Origin: Prochlorococcus sp. AG-402-I23
GTDB taxonomy: Bacteria; Cyanobacteriota; Cyanobacteriia; PCC-6307; Cyanobiaceae
DNA length: 41,682 bases
Reading direction: 5' to 3'
NCBI GenBank assembly: GCA_003216915.1
Contig: QCIB01000016.1
Coordinates: 1-41,682, forward strand
The position numbers and the translations under genes are program-made. Below the pieces are notes generated by a model that saw only the letters and a program-made list of their open reading frames with translations, searched no databases and was not told where the DNA came from. Positions 6,895-15,484 of the stretch are shown piece by piece. Every line of letters starts with the position of its first letter. Position 1 is the stretch's first letter.

Positions 6895-8398
6895 TTAACC
6901 AATACTCATAAGTCCTAAATTCATCAGAAGTCCCTAAACATAGAAAATCTTTAACATTATAAGAAAAAACTTTTGCATTACTTTTTATCAAAAACCCACA
7001 AAAATCATCAATGGAGGGCTCTTTATTCGAATCATTGATATTGTTTAAAAAAAGCTTAAGACTATTTTTAAGTCTCCCCACATTTGGGAACCAAAAATAA
7101 CCACTTACAATAGGGTTAGAAAAATCTTGATTCCAACCTTTCTTATAACCAACTTTTTTTACTGAATGATCATCATTTAGATCAAGCCAACCATATTGAT
7201 TGGGAGACCAGCGTGAATAAGGATAATTAGAAAAGCAAAAAATTATTGCTTCAACTTCTTTATCATTTTTAAATTTATTAAATTTTTCATCCCAATCTAA
7301 GTCAATTGCCGCATCGCAAGGCATTATAAATAATTCTTCATTATTAGATAATTTTGAATTTTTTAAAGACAAATATAGTGTTTCAACTGAAGATGCTGTT
7401 TGACCAACAATAACTTGCTGTAAATCTGATGTGATTCCTAAGTTTTTTTCATCTTCAATATCTCCATTTATTGCACATATGTTATTTTTTTTGCTTATAA
7501 AATTTTGGGTACAAATTTGAAATAAAGTGCTTTTATTAATTTTTAAATATGGTTTTTTTATCTTATCAATAGATTTCATTCTATTCCCTTTTCCTGCCAT
7601 AAGGATAATAAGAGGGCAATTTATAGTTTGTTTTTTAAAATTTAAAGGTATTTTTTTTGCAAAGAAAATATACTCCTCCAAGTCTTGAGGTGTACCCCAT
7701 TGCATAAAGTAATCTATAGAGTAGATTAATGTCCTCAATCCTTTAAGAGGAAAATAATTAAACAATAAACTGACATAATATTCTCCATTTATATTCTCGT
7801 CTTTTTTTATCAGCCATTTGCAAGACTCCATTAAAAGTGAAGCACTAGAAAAGTAAAATGTTCCACTAGCTGCTGTTTCTTCTTCTCGATAATTCGTGAA
7901 AGATTCTTTTTCTTTAATCTCTAAAATATTATGTTGATTATTTCTTGTATAGGCGTATGTCGCTGGGTTTACATAGTGAGGATGAAACCCTGAATAAACA
8001 CATAAAGCTGCTTTAGGTTTTTCTATTAATAACCATTTTTTAAATTCCTTATAATCCCATCTCCAGTCGAAGTCACAATAGTTAACTATCAATTCTTCAT
8101 CTAGATCTAAATGTTTTTCAATTTGAATTAGAGAATGAACTGGACCAAGTTTATGATTTTCTACAGAAAGGACCTTGGTATTAGGAGCTAAACTTTTTAG
8201 ATAATTTTTTAAATCAAGTTTTTTATTTAATAAGTGTTCTTCTCTACATATAAATATAAAATTGTCATTTGTAGAAAATTTATCAATAATATATTTAATT
8301 ATTGATTTTCCAAATACAGGTACTAAAGGTTTGATCTCTTTATAACCCTTTGCTGCAAACCTTGAACCAGTTCCAGACATCGGAATAACAATATTCAT
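6866..8398 (-). CDS. Tandem (two-domain) sugar nucleotidyltransferase
   Basis: A 510-residue protein containing two complete NTP-transferase modules. The first (1-245) has GTGSRF at 9-14, KPLVPV near 23, NYCDFDW at 106-112 and the closing QWGTPQDLEEY at 233-243. The second (261-505) has AGKGNR at 268-273, KKPYLKI near 281, PCDAAIDLDW at 360-369 and LGTSDEF near 488. Each half therefore looks like a whole enzyme, and both keep the glycine-rich nucleotide loop. The family joins a sugar or polyol phosphate to an NTP. The protein may make one product through an internal dimer or activate two substrates. It is 3 bp from the epimerase gene. Confidence 0.8.
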   Translation of the reverse strand: MNIVIPMSGTGSRFAAKGYKEIKPLVPVFGKSIIKYIIDKFSTNDNFIFICREEHLLNKKLDLKNYLKSLAPNTKVLSVENHKLGPVHSLIQIEKHLDLDEELIVNYCDFDWRWDYKEFKKWLLIEKPKAALCVYSGFHPHYVNPATYAYTRNNQHNILEIKEKESFTNYREEETAASGTFYFSSASLLMESCKWLIKKDENINGEYYVSLLFNYFPLKGLRTLIYSIDYFMQWGTPQDLEEYIFFAKKIPLNFKKQTINCPLIILMAGKGNRMKSIDKIKKPYLKINKSTLFQICTQNFISKKNNICAINGDIEDEKNLGITSDLQQVIVGQTASSVETLYLSLKNSKLSNNEELFIMPCDAAIDLDWDEKFNKFKNDKEVEAIIFCFSNYPYSRWSPNQYGWLDLNDDHSVKKVGYKKGWNQDFSNPIVSGYFWFPNVGRLKNSLKLFLNNINDSNKEPSIDDFCGFLIKSNAKVFSYNVKDFLCLGTSDEFRTYEYWLNANEISTLN

Positions 8399-8401
8399 AA
8401 T

Positions 8402-9097
8402 CTAAATAAGTTGATTTACCGCAAATGCTTTTGATAATACCTTAGATGGATCTTCATCATAGACAATTGACCATCCTGCAAATCTATCTATTTTATCTTT
8501 TTTAAGGTTTTTAATCACCTCAAAAGTTAACCCGCCATCTAATTCCACATTAGATAAAGAAGGGCAAGCTTTAACAAAATCATCAATTCGATCAGCTGCA
8601 GACCAACCAAATTTTTGACCTCCTTTGCCTATGGGGACGCCCATTTGTAGTAGATTTATAATAGAGTTTTCTTCTACGAATTTTATCAAATTGTCATCTC
8701 GCTTATTTAAAAGTTCAGAGACAACTCCAAAAATATGATTACAATTTTTAAATATTTTTTCTTTGAATTTATGAAAATCTTTTATCTTTTTAAAAGATCT
8801 TGAATGGTAATAAATAATCTCAAATCCTTCTTCTAGGCATCTATCCGTTATTCTTTCAACGCTAAGTTTATGATTACCTGACATACTCATTATATGCCCT
8901 GTAAGGCGCATTTCAGAACCAAGACTTTTTAAAAAAGAGACTTTATCCCAACATTCAAGCTCTCTACCAATAAGTTTGTTGTCTCCAAAATCAATATGAA
9001 AAGACTTAAAACCATTATCAAAAAGTAATTCGGCACTTTTTTGATAATAATCTCCGAATTCAACTTCAATCATAGATGGAAGGAAGATACCGCTCAT
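8402..9097 (-). CDS. Ribulose-phosphate 3-epimerase-like TIM-barrel enzyme
   Basis: A 231-residue protein following the Rpe pattern: LPSM near residue 6, His34-x-Asp36 (HIDFGD), His68 (GHIMS), MGVPIGKGGQKF at 152-163 for the canonical M-x-x-x-P-G-x-G-G-Q loop, Asp187 in ELDGGL, and AGWSIV near 207 for the phosphate site. The metal ligands and both catalytic Asp residues expected of Rpe are present, so it should be active on a ketose phosphate. It is clearly diverged from housekeeping Rpe, and its operon partners suggest a biosynthetic rather than central-metabolic role. Its ATG overlaps the aldolase fusion stop by 4 bp. Confidence 0.82.
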   Translation of the reverse strand: MSGIFLPSMIEVEFGDYYQKSAELLFDNGFKSFHIDFGDNKLIGRELECWDKVSFLKSLGSEMRLTGHIMSMSGNHKLSVERITDRCLEEGFEIIYYHSRSFKKIKDFHKFKEKIFKNCNHIFGVVSELLNKRDDNLIKFVEENSIINLLQMGVPIGKGGQKFGWSAADRIDDFVKACPSLSNVELDGGLTFEVIKNLKKDKIDRFAGWSIVYDEDPSKVLSKAFAVNQLI

Positions 9098-11943
9098 ATA
9101 ATTACCATTTGCTTTAATTTTAAAAAGATTTTTTTAGCTATCTTATTTCTTCCATAAAGAGTTTTTCTAATTTTTTGGTTATTACCTAGAAGAGGTTTAA
9201 CATCGTTAATCTTACAATATTTTGAAAATTCTTTTTTTAATTCTTTCTTACTAAGTAAAACTTTTTCTTTATTAACAATTCCTAATTTAGAACAAAGATA
9301 TTTACTTTTGCTATCAAAAGAAGTAAAACCCAAAACATTTTTTTCAGATGAGTCTAAATTCTCCAATAGTATACGTAAGAAGGATCCCGCTATATTAATT
9401 TTTTGACATGATTTAGATGCCAAGGAAAATGTTTTATCTGTAGAGCCCGTAGTGCCATGCAATACAGGACTTACAAAATTTGTTCCCATCAGTGCTTCTT
9501 GCCATTCTTTAGCTAAACTAATTTTCAAAGAACTTTCTGTATCATTCCCATGATGTGTAGTGCCTAGATTGCCAACATATAATTTCAAAGTATTTATTAA
9601 ATTTGCCTTATATTCTAAATCTTTTTCTTCATTCAAAGAATAAGATAAACAAAAAGGTAATAAAGACATTTCTTTACCATCAGGATAGTGAGGGTTTATT
9701 TCATTACCAATATAATTTAATTCACCAGTACAAAACTCCAAATCAAAAGAATCAAAATTAATTTTATTTAGAAACTTTAAAGAAGTAACAAAAACGTCTA
9801 CATATGCTTTATATAATTCAGATATAATTTTCTTTTGAGGTTTGAAATTATAAGAACCATCTAATGTTAGATGAGTAATAGATTCTGTTTTTATAGCTTC
9901 TTTAACAAATCTAGATGATCTTCCTATCGGCAGATCTCCTCTAACATCAATATGATCTAATCCTATCCCAATTAGAGGAGGAGGATATTTCTTACAGTTA
10001 TCATCATCAAGAATTTTTACAATCGCCTCACATATCGAATTGGTAAAATCTTTAATACCTTTATCCGGCTTAAGATAACCTATTATTTCTTCACCATTGG
10101 AATTTTTTTCTTTTTGACCACATGCATTTTGACTGATTTGCAGAATAGTTGGTAATCCTTTTTTAATAGCCTCATCAAGATATGCAGAGGAATCAATTGG
10201 ATTTTCTGTTATATCATAAATATTTGCAGCTAAAACATTAGTTTCTTCTATTCCCATTCTCTTTAAAACATATAATCTTGACATCGAAATAGGTAAATAA
10301 CATATACTAAAGTTTAAATAATCACGAATATTTTCAGGTACAAAACATTTATTTTGTGAATGCAAAAGACCCTCAATTATTGTTTTTCGAACTTTTATAT
10401 CACTTGATTCAAAATAAATTTTTTCTAATTTATTAATTATATTTTTATTCAATTCTTTATTTAGTAATAAATAATCTTTAGTTAAAGTAAAATTATCGGA
10501 CTTAATTTCTTGTATATCATATTCACAATTATCTAAATTCAAATTATTTAGTTTAAATGATTTTGGAACTGTAGTTATTGTTTTAATCTTATTTTCTAAA
10601 TAACCTTGATTTGAAATCATAAAAAAGTCTCCAAGGGATTCACAAGAAAATTGGGTATACCTCAGGGCAGTTGCGAAAAAAGAAACCCTACTTGAATTTT
10701 CTAAAAAGGAATAAGATTTGCCATCAGAATTGAAATCATTATCAAATAATGTAGATGAAAGAAATCCTTTACTTTCTTTAAGATTATTCCAAAAATTATT
10801 TTTAAAGTTTTTTGGAATGTAATCTAATTTATTTAAAAAAGATAATTTTTCTATTATTCCATTCTCAATCTTGAATACTCCACCTTCCCAAAATATTAGA
10901 TGTCTCGTTTTTTCAAAAATTCTACTTAAAATCCAAATACTTTTTTTATCAAATAACTCAACAACCATTCCTAATTCAAACTCATTTTGAGTTGAATAAT
11001 CAAAGTAATTAATTTTGTGTTTAATTTTACTTTTTAGAAATACATTTGATAAGTCTTTTCTACTTTTTAAAACATTAATGTTGTCTAAATCATTTAATAA
11101 ATTCTCTATATCATCATCTTGATTGATTAAGAAGGTTGATAATCCATGCAAACCATAAATAAATTCTTTTATCTTTTTTGATGTTATCTTTTTATTTACA
11201 AGAAACTTTTCCGTATTTAATAATGATTTTATATGTGAATAATCAGCTGAGAAAGGTTTTTTAAATTGAGTATTATCAATTATTAATGCATTTTGAGGGG
11301 CGAATCTATAATAGTTTGAAAGATATGATGGTTCGTCTATAAGCTCAAAGTATGCTTCTACCTCTTCCTGATTTCGATAGTTAGCTACTCTCTCTATCTT
11401 TCTCTTTATTAACTCTTTTCTTTTAGCTAATAAAATAAAATTTTTATCTAAAACTCCTTTAAATTCTGGTCTCGTTGTATAGTGACCTTCAAATATTAGC
11501 ACAGTATTATTTGATATATTTAACTTCAATTCACCACTACATCGACCTTGATCAGATCTTGAATAAAGGTTTTTTATTATTATATTCTTCTGTTCTGATA
11601 AATTAGCTTTTTGATAATTTATTATATCTATTAAATTATCAAACTTTGAGAAACTCATGTGAATCTCTGCTTCATATTCAAAAGGTATATCCACATTTTG
11701 AATATTTTGTAGACTTTTCTCACGAATAGTGCGATCTAACAATAGTGAATCCAAAGGGACGATTTGAACATTCTTATTAGATATGTTTATGATTTCTTTT
11801 CTAAGTAAGTCTGCAAATATAGTTTTACCTGAGGCAGTTGGCCCATCTACTCCAATACAAACAAGTTTTTTAGATTTGCTCGCAAAGTTAATACAATCAT
11901 TAACATCTTTTAACTGGATAATTTGACTTTCGCGATTTAACAT
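9094..11943 (-). CDS. Fusion protein: uridine-kinase/PRK-like P-loop kinase + class II aldolase-like domain
   Basis: A 949-residue fusion. Residues 25-230 are a P-loop kinase: Walker A GPTASGKT at 34-41, PLDSLLLD near 63 and LIFEGHY at 149-155, the pattern of uridine kinase and phosphoribulokinase. Residues 240-540 are unrecognised. Residues 555-865 match class II (zinc) aldolases in order: NVLAANIYD, LQISQNACG, LDH at 662-664, LDGS at 694-697, GELNYIGNE, GTTHHG at 794-799 and LHGTTGS at 829-835; the catalytic Asp and three Zn-ligand His are present. The last 80 residues are basic. It heads the five-gene operon. Coupling aldol condensation to phosphorylation of a sugar is inferred. Confidence 0.8.
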   Translation of the reverse strand: MLNRESQIIQLKDVNDCINFASKSKKLVCIGVDGPTASGKTIFADLLRKEIINISNKNVQIVPLDSLLLDRTIREKSLQNIQNVDIPFEYEAEIHMSFSKFDNLIDIINYQKANLSEQKNIIIKNLYSRSDQGRCSGELKLNISNNTVLIFEGHYTTRPEFKGVLDKNFILLAKRKELIKRKIERVANYRNQEEVEAYFELIDEPSYLSNYYRFAPQNALIIDNTQFKKPFSADYSHIKSLLNTEKFLVNKKITSKKIKEFIYGLHGLSTFLINQDDDIENLLNDLDNINVLKSRKDLSNVFLKSKIKHKINYFDYSTQNEFELGMVVELFDKKSIWILSRIFEKTRHLIFWEGGVFKIENGIIEKLSFLNKLDYIPKNFKNNFWNNLKESKGFLSSTLFDNDFNSDGKSYSFLENSSRVSFFATALRYTQFSCESLGDFFMISNQGYLENKIKTITTVPKSFKLNNLNLDNCEYDIQEIKSDNFTLTKDYLLLNKELNKNIINKLEKIYFESSDIKVRKTIIEGLLHSQNKCFVPENIRDYLNFSICYLPISMSRLYVLKRMGIEETNVLAANIYDITENPIDSSAYLDEAIKKGLPTILQISQNACGQKEKNSNGEEIIGYLKPDKGIKDFTNSICEAIVKILDDDNCKKYPPPLIGIGLDHIDVRGDLPIGRSSRFVKEAIKTESITHLTLDGSYNFKPQKKIISELYKAYVDVFVTSLKFLNKINFDSFDLEFCTGELNYIGNEINPHYPDGKEMSLLPFCLSYSLNEEKDLEYKANLINTLKLYVGNLGTTHHGNDTESSLKISLAKEWQEALMGTNFVSPVLHGTTGSTDKTFSLASKSCQKINIAGSFLRILLENLDSSEKNVLGFTSFDSKSKYLCSKLGIVNKEKVLLSKKELKKEFSKYCKINDVKPLLGNNQKIRKTLYGRNKIAKKIFLKLKQMVII

Positions 11944-11980
11944 AAAGTATAATGTTAAGCTGAAACTACTTTAATTGGAT

Positions 11981-11986
11981 ATTATA
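11981..11986 (-). promoter_or_regulatory. Candidate -10 box of the kinase-aldolase operon
   Basis: ATTATA on the plus strand reads TATAAT on the minus strand, 37 bases before the ATG at 11943. It matches the -10 consensus exactly, but no TTGACA-like -35 box is evident, so it is tentative in this AT-rich background. Confidence 0.35.
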
Positions 11987-12260
11987 AAATAATAAAGTCT
12001 TTGTTATTGAAATCTTATTATATCTTTTGAAATCAAAAAAAAATTATAATAATATTAATAATTAACCTTAAATTATTAATTTTATTGAATAGCATAATCC
12101 TATAAATTTTTTCAGAATTGATCATCTTATAAATATTAATTTTATAATCACAACTTGAAATATATTCATCCTAGTTATAACTTAAAAGGGATTCAGGAGG
12201 TAGTTTTTAAAATAATCACAATTTAATTGATTTTTAAATAATTGTTTTCATTAAATTTGA

Positions 12261-12300
12261 ATTTATTTATTTATTTATTTATTCCTTATTTATAAGGAAT
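12261..12300. repeat. ATTT microsatellite abutting a perfect hairpin
   Basis: ATTT is repeated five times at 12261-12280. It is followed directly by ATTCCTTA (12281-12288), a four-base TTTA loop, and TAAGGAAT (12293-12300), a perfect 8-bp stem. It lies in the divergent promoter region. It could be an operator, a cruciform, or a slippage-prone spacer affecting promoter geometry. Confidence 0.6.
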
Positions 12301-12411
12301 ATTAACTTTTTTAGATGTATTTCTTTAGATTTATAAATTAATTTTCTTACTTTAAAAAAATAATGAAATAATCAAATTAAAATAATATTTATTTATTAAA
12401 TTAAATAATAA

Positions 12412-14271
12412 ATGCAGGAGAAAGTTTTGAAAAATTTATTTATTAAAAAATTAATTATATTTAAACCATCTGTTTTATTTTTTATCACCGCTTTTTTTTG
12501 TTTACTAGTTTGGATAAATCTCGGCCCTCTTTATTGGCGTCATTATGATGACTATCAACCTTTAAATGAATTCTTAAGTTGGCTAGGAGTTTTTAATTTT
12601 TCTTTTGATCCTAATAATGTACCGTCATATTTTTTTGACAACTTACTTAATAATATTGCAGGTGAAAATAGTTATCTAAGATTTTTCTTTGTATCACTAT
12701 GGGCAAATTTAGGATGGGGATCTTTACCACCTATTTTTAATACAATTTATCTCTCAATTACTGCCCCTTTTTTATTATTTGGGCTTCAAACAAGTAGATT
12801 TGTTCTTATTTTTCTTGGATTTTTTACCAATTTAATTTCTGCATGTTTACTTAGTTCAGTAATAAAAAGAATATTTCTTAATCTAAAGAAATATGAGAAT
12901 TTGAATAAGATTAATAAGTTATCTGATTTATTTTGCGTATTATTTATAACTCTTAATCCTGAAATACTCTTGCATTCGCAAACATATATGCCTTATCAGT
13001 TGCCTATAATAACTACCCTTTTGTTCATTAATTTTGCTTTTCCTGAAACTATAAATGAACAAGATTATGTTTTATATAGAAAAAATATATTTAAAATATC
13101 AGAATTCTGGACTGTGTTTATAATATTCTTTTCTTTGTTATTAGGTTATCAAAGTATTGTAATATTAAGCGCTTTCATAATTACATTAATACAGAGAAAT
13201 GGAAAATATAATTGGAATAAGAAACATATAAAATATAAAATCAATCAACTTAAAAAAGAATTTTTTAAATTTAAAGGAACAAATTTTAAATTTAAAAAAT
13301 TAAATAGAATCAATATACCAAATATAAAAATGCTTATATTTGGTATGTTGATTTTGGGTTTTTTGGCATATATATTTAAATTCTTAATACTCCTTAGGAA
13401 TAATATCGAAGTAGGAGAATGGTCTATGGGTGAAAATAATATGTATTATTTGAGATACCAATTTTTAACATTAAAAAATGCACCTATTAGAATATATTCA
13501 GTATTAACGAGATTAGCTTCATTATCTTTGTACCCCTTTAGAGATTTTCAATCAAGTTTTGGACTTTTATTCTTAGTCTTTATTGTTATCTCATGGAAAA
13601 ACTTCTATAAGGCCTCTATAAACTTTCGAAGTTTAAATAAATTCTTTATAAATTTAATATTAGTAACTTTAATTTTGTCTTTCTTTGGAAAATTCAATCT
13701 CAGCCCTACAAGACATAATTTATTCATCTTTCCAATTATTTGGATTCCAGTGATTTATCAAATAATAAATTATATATTAGATTATGGATCTAAAAGAACT
13801 AATAATATAATTAATTTTTTCTTGGTAATTTCAATATTTAGTTTTTATAGTTTTGGATGTATTAGATCATTTAATCAAATTAATTATTCTCAAAAAGAGA
13901 AAGATGAATTAATTTCAATGGCAAGAGAAGCAGATTTATTTCCTTCCAGCTATGGCCAGTATGACTTTTCTTTATTTTGGACCCATGGTTCAAGAGAGTT
14001 TAATGCAGTAAAGAATAAATTCTGTAAAGGTCCAAAAATCCATAAGAGATCTACTAAAGCTTTTTTATATAGTCATAGAAATAGTTTTAATCCATTAGAT
14101 CTTGAGCAAAGATTATTTCTTGAAAGGGCTACAAAAGGATGTATCACAAAAGAATCTAACATAAACGTTTTAAGATCAATTGAAAGGAAAAATTCAAGAG
14201 ATTTTGAAATGGATAATCGAATAAATAATGGAGGATCAAGTATTTACGGATATTTGGTTGAGATAGAATAA
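12412..14271 (+). CDS. Polytopic membrane protein, GT-C-like
   Basis: A 619-residue protein with roughly ten hydrophobic segments and a C-terminal soluble tail. After the first membrane segment (about 19-38) comes WRHYDDYQ at residues 42-49. An acidic Asp-Asp in the first outer loop is typical of GT-C transferases, which use lipid-linked sugars (GT39/ArnT and GtrC-like). No exact family is recognised. It lies divergent to the operon with GtrA and a DPM-synthase-like GT2, so it is a candidate final transferase for that sugar (inference). The metallophosphatase follows 94 bp downstream on the same strand. Membrane topology is confident; function is not. Confidence 0.6.
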   Translation: MQEKVLKNLFIKKLIIFKPSVLFFITAFFCLLVWINLGPLYWRHYDDYQPLNEFLSWLGVFNFSFDPNNVPSYFFDNLLNNIAGENSYLRFFFVSLWANLGWGSLPPIFNTIYLSITAPFLLFGLQTSRFVLIFLGFFTNLISACLLSSVIKRIFLNLKKYENLNKINKLSDLFCVLFITLNPEILLHSQTYMPYQLPIITTLLFINFAFPETINEQDYVLYRKNIFKISEFWTVFIIFFSLLLGYQSIVILSAFIITLIQRNGKYNWNKKHIKYKINQLKKEFFKFKGTNFKFKKLNRINIPNIKMLIFGMLILGFLAYIFKFLILLRNNIEVGEWSMGENNMYYLRYQFLTLKNAPIRIYSVLTRLASLSLYPFRDFQSSFGLLFLVFIVISWKNFYKASINFRSLNKFFINLILVTLILSFFGKFNLSPTRHNLFIFPIIWIPVIYQIINYILDYGSKRTNNIINFFLVISIFSFYSFGCIRSFNQINYSQKEKDELISMAREADLFPSSYGQYDFSLFWTHGSREFNAVKNKFCKGPKIHKRSTKAFLYSHRNSFNPLDLEQRLFLERATKGCITKESNINVLRSIERKNSRDFEMDNRINNGGSSIYGYLVEIE

Positions 14272-14365
14272 ATATTAAAGTAGATTTATTTATAAAAATA
14301 TTAATATTAAAAATCTTCAGTCTATCTAAGGAAGAAATCTATTCAGTAAAAAACAAATTTATTAA

Positions 14366-15277
14366 ATGCCTTTTCTTAAATCCAAAAATTTAATTACAAT
14401 TTTTTTTATATTTATTTCGTTTCTTAGTGGTTTCTATCTTAGGCATATAAAGCCATCTTATCTCGTTTTTGTAAAAGATCAATTTGAAAAAATGATTTTT
14501 AAATTAAATAAATATGACAAATATAAAACCTTTTGCCCTCCCTTAATTTCAGATCTTCCAGAAAAATCAATATTAATAATTGGCCATGCTTATGGTTCTC
14601 CTAAAAATTCAGAATTAAGAGGAAATATTGGAATTGCACCCAAGGTAAATGAATTTTATATGAAAAATAAAAAAAATATTGATGCAATAATTTTCAATGG
14701 AGATGTTCTAATTAATCCTTCTATAAAAAAATGGAAAAATTTCTATTCAAATTTCAGTAAAGATTTAAAAATATATATTTCTCCAGGAAATCATGATGTT
14801 GGAATATCTAATGATTCTGCTAAGAGGGATATTTTTAATATAATTGTTCAGAAAAAACAAAATCAGAAAAAATTCCCATTTAAAATGGAGATAAATGATT
14901 CCATTTTTATTATTGCTGATAGTAATGCTAAAGAAAATTCACTAAAAAAGATAATATCAATTATTGATAACGAAAGAACTGAAAAAAATATTTATATTAT
15001 TCACCATCATATTATTCCTAAGGGATTAAGTTTTGCCTCGAATGGAACTCCTATTCAAAGTTTTACTGATGATTCATTTTTCAAGAGTCAATTTATAGAT
15101 AAAAATGAAAATAAAGTAACTTTTATATATGGTGATGGAGGAGGAACATATACAAGACCAAGGGTGGCTTGTTTAAATTTATATAATAGTTTGCATATGG
15201 TAAGTGGAATAGGCGAACTTAAAAGAGATACTATTTTTGTTATTAGTAATAAAAGTATATTTAGGATGGAAATCTGA
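14366..15277 (+). CDS. Membrane-anchored calcineurin-like metallophosphatase (diverged motifs)
   Basis: A 303-residue protein with an N-terminal hydrophobic anchor (about 9-25), then a soluble domain with metallophosphatase motifs: FNGDV with GD at 112-113, PGNHDVG with GNHD at 141-144, and IIHHHI at 211-216. The first canonical motif D-x-H is replaced by IIGHAYG (71-77), which lacks the usual Asp, and the final GHxH is replaced by YGDGGG (255-260). Metal site and activity may therefore differ from standard enzymes. The anchor suggests action at the outer membrane face, perhaps on phosphorylated glycans or lipids. It probably forms a unit with the GT-C-like gene upstream. Confidence 0.7.
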   Translation: MPFLKSKNLITIFFIFISFLSGFYLRHIKPSYLVFVKDQFEKMIFKLNKYDKYKTFCPPLISDLPEKSILIIGHAYGSPKNSELRGNIGIAPKVNEFYMKNKKNIDAIIFNGDVLINPSIKKWKNFYSNFSKDLKIYISPGNHDVGISNDSAKRDIFNIIVQKKQNQKKFPFKMEINDSIFIIADSNAKENSLKKIISIIDNERTEKNIYIIHHHIIPKGLSFASNGTPIQSFTDDSFFKSQFIDKNENKVTFIYGDGGGTYTRPRVACLNLYNSLHMVSGIGELKRDTIFVISNKSIFRMEI

Positions 15278-15484
15278 TGCAAAATTATTTTAATAGTGAA
15301 AATGATTTTTTTATAAAACTATTTAAATGTCTTAAAAAGATGATTTTTTTATCCTATTTTGTTTTTAAAATCTCTTAATATTTTTTCTAAAATTTATTAT
15401 ATTTAATTATAGTTTTAAAAAATTTTTTATATATTAAAACTCTATGTACTGTAAAATAAATATATCATGATTTAATGGAGAAAA

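Larger units (their letters stand above)
11944..12411. other. Long divergent intergenic region
   Basis: About 470 bp of extremely AT-rich DNA between the leftward aldolase operon and the rightward GT-C gene. It holds a candidate -10 box for the leftward operon, a tetranucleotide tract, and a perfect hairpin; all are listed separately. No coding frame of note. Confidence 0.6.

Noticed and set aside
15088..15282. Minus-strand 64-codon frame
   Set aside because: Shadow of the metallophosphatase 3' end.
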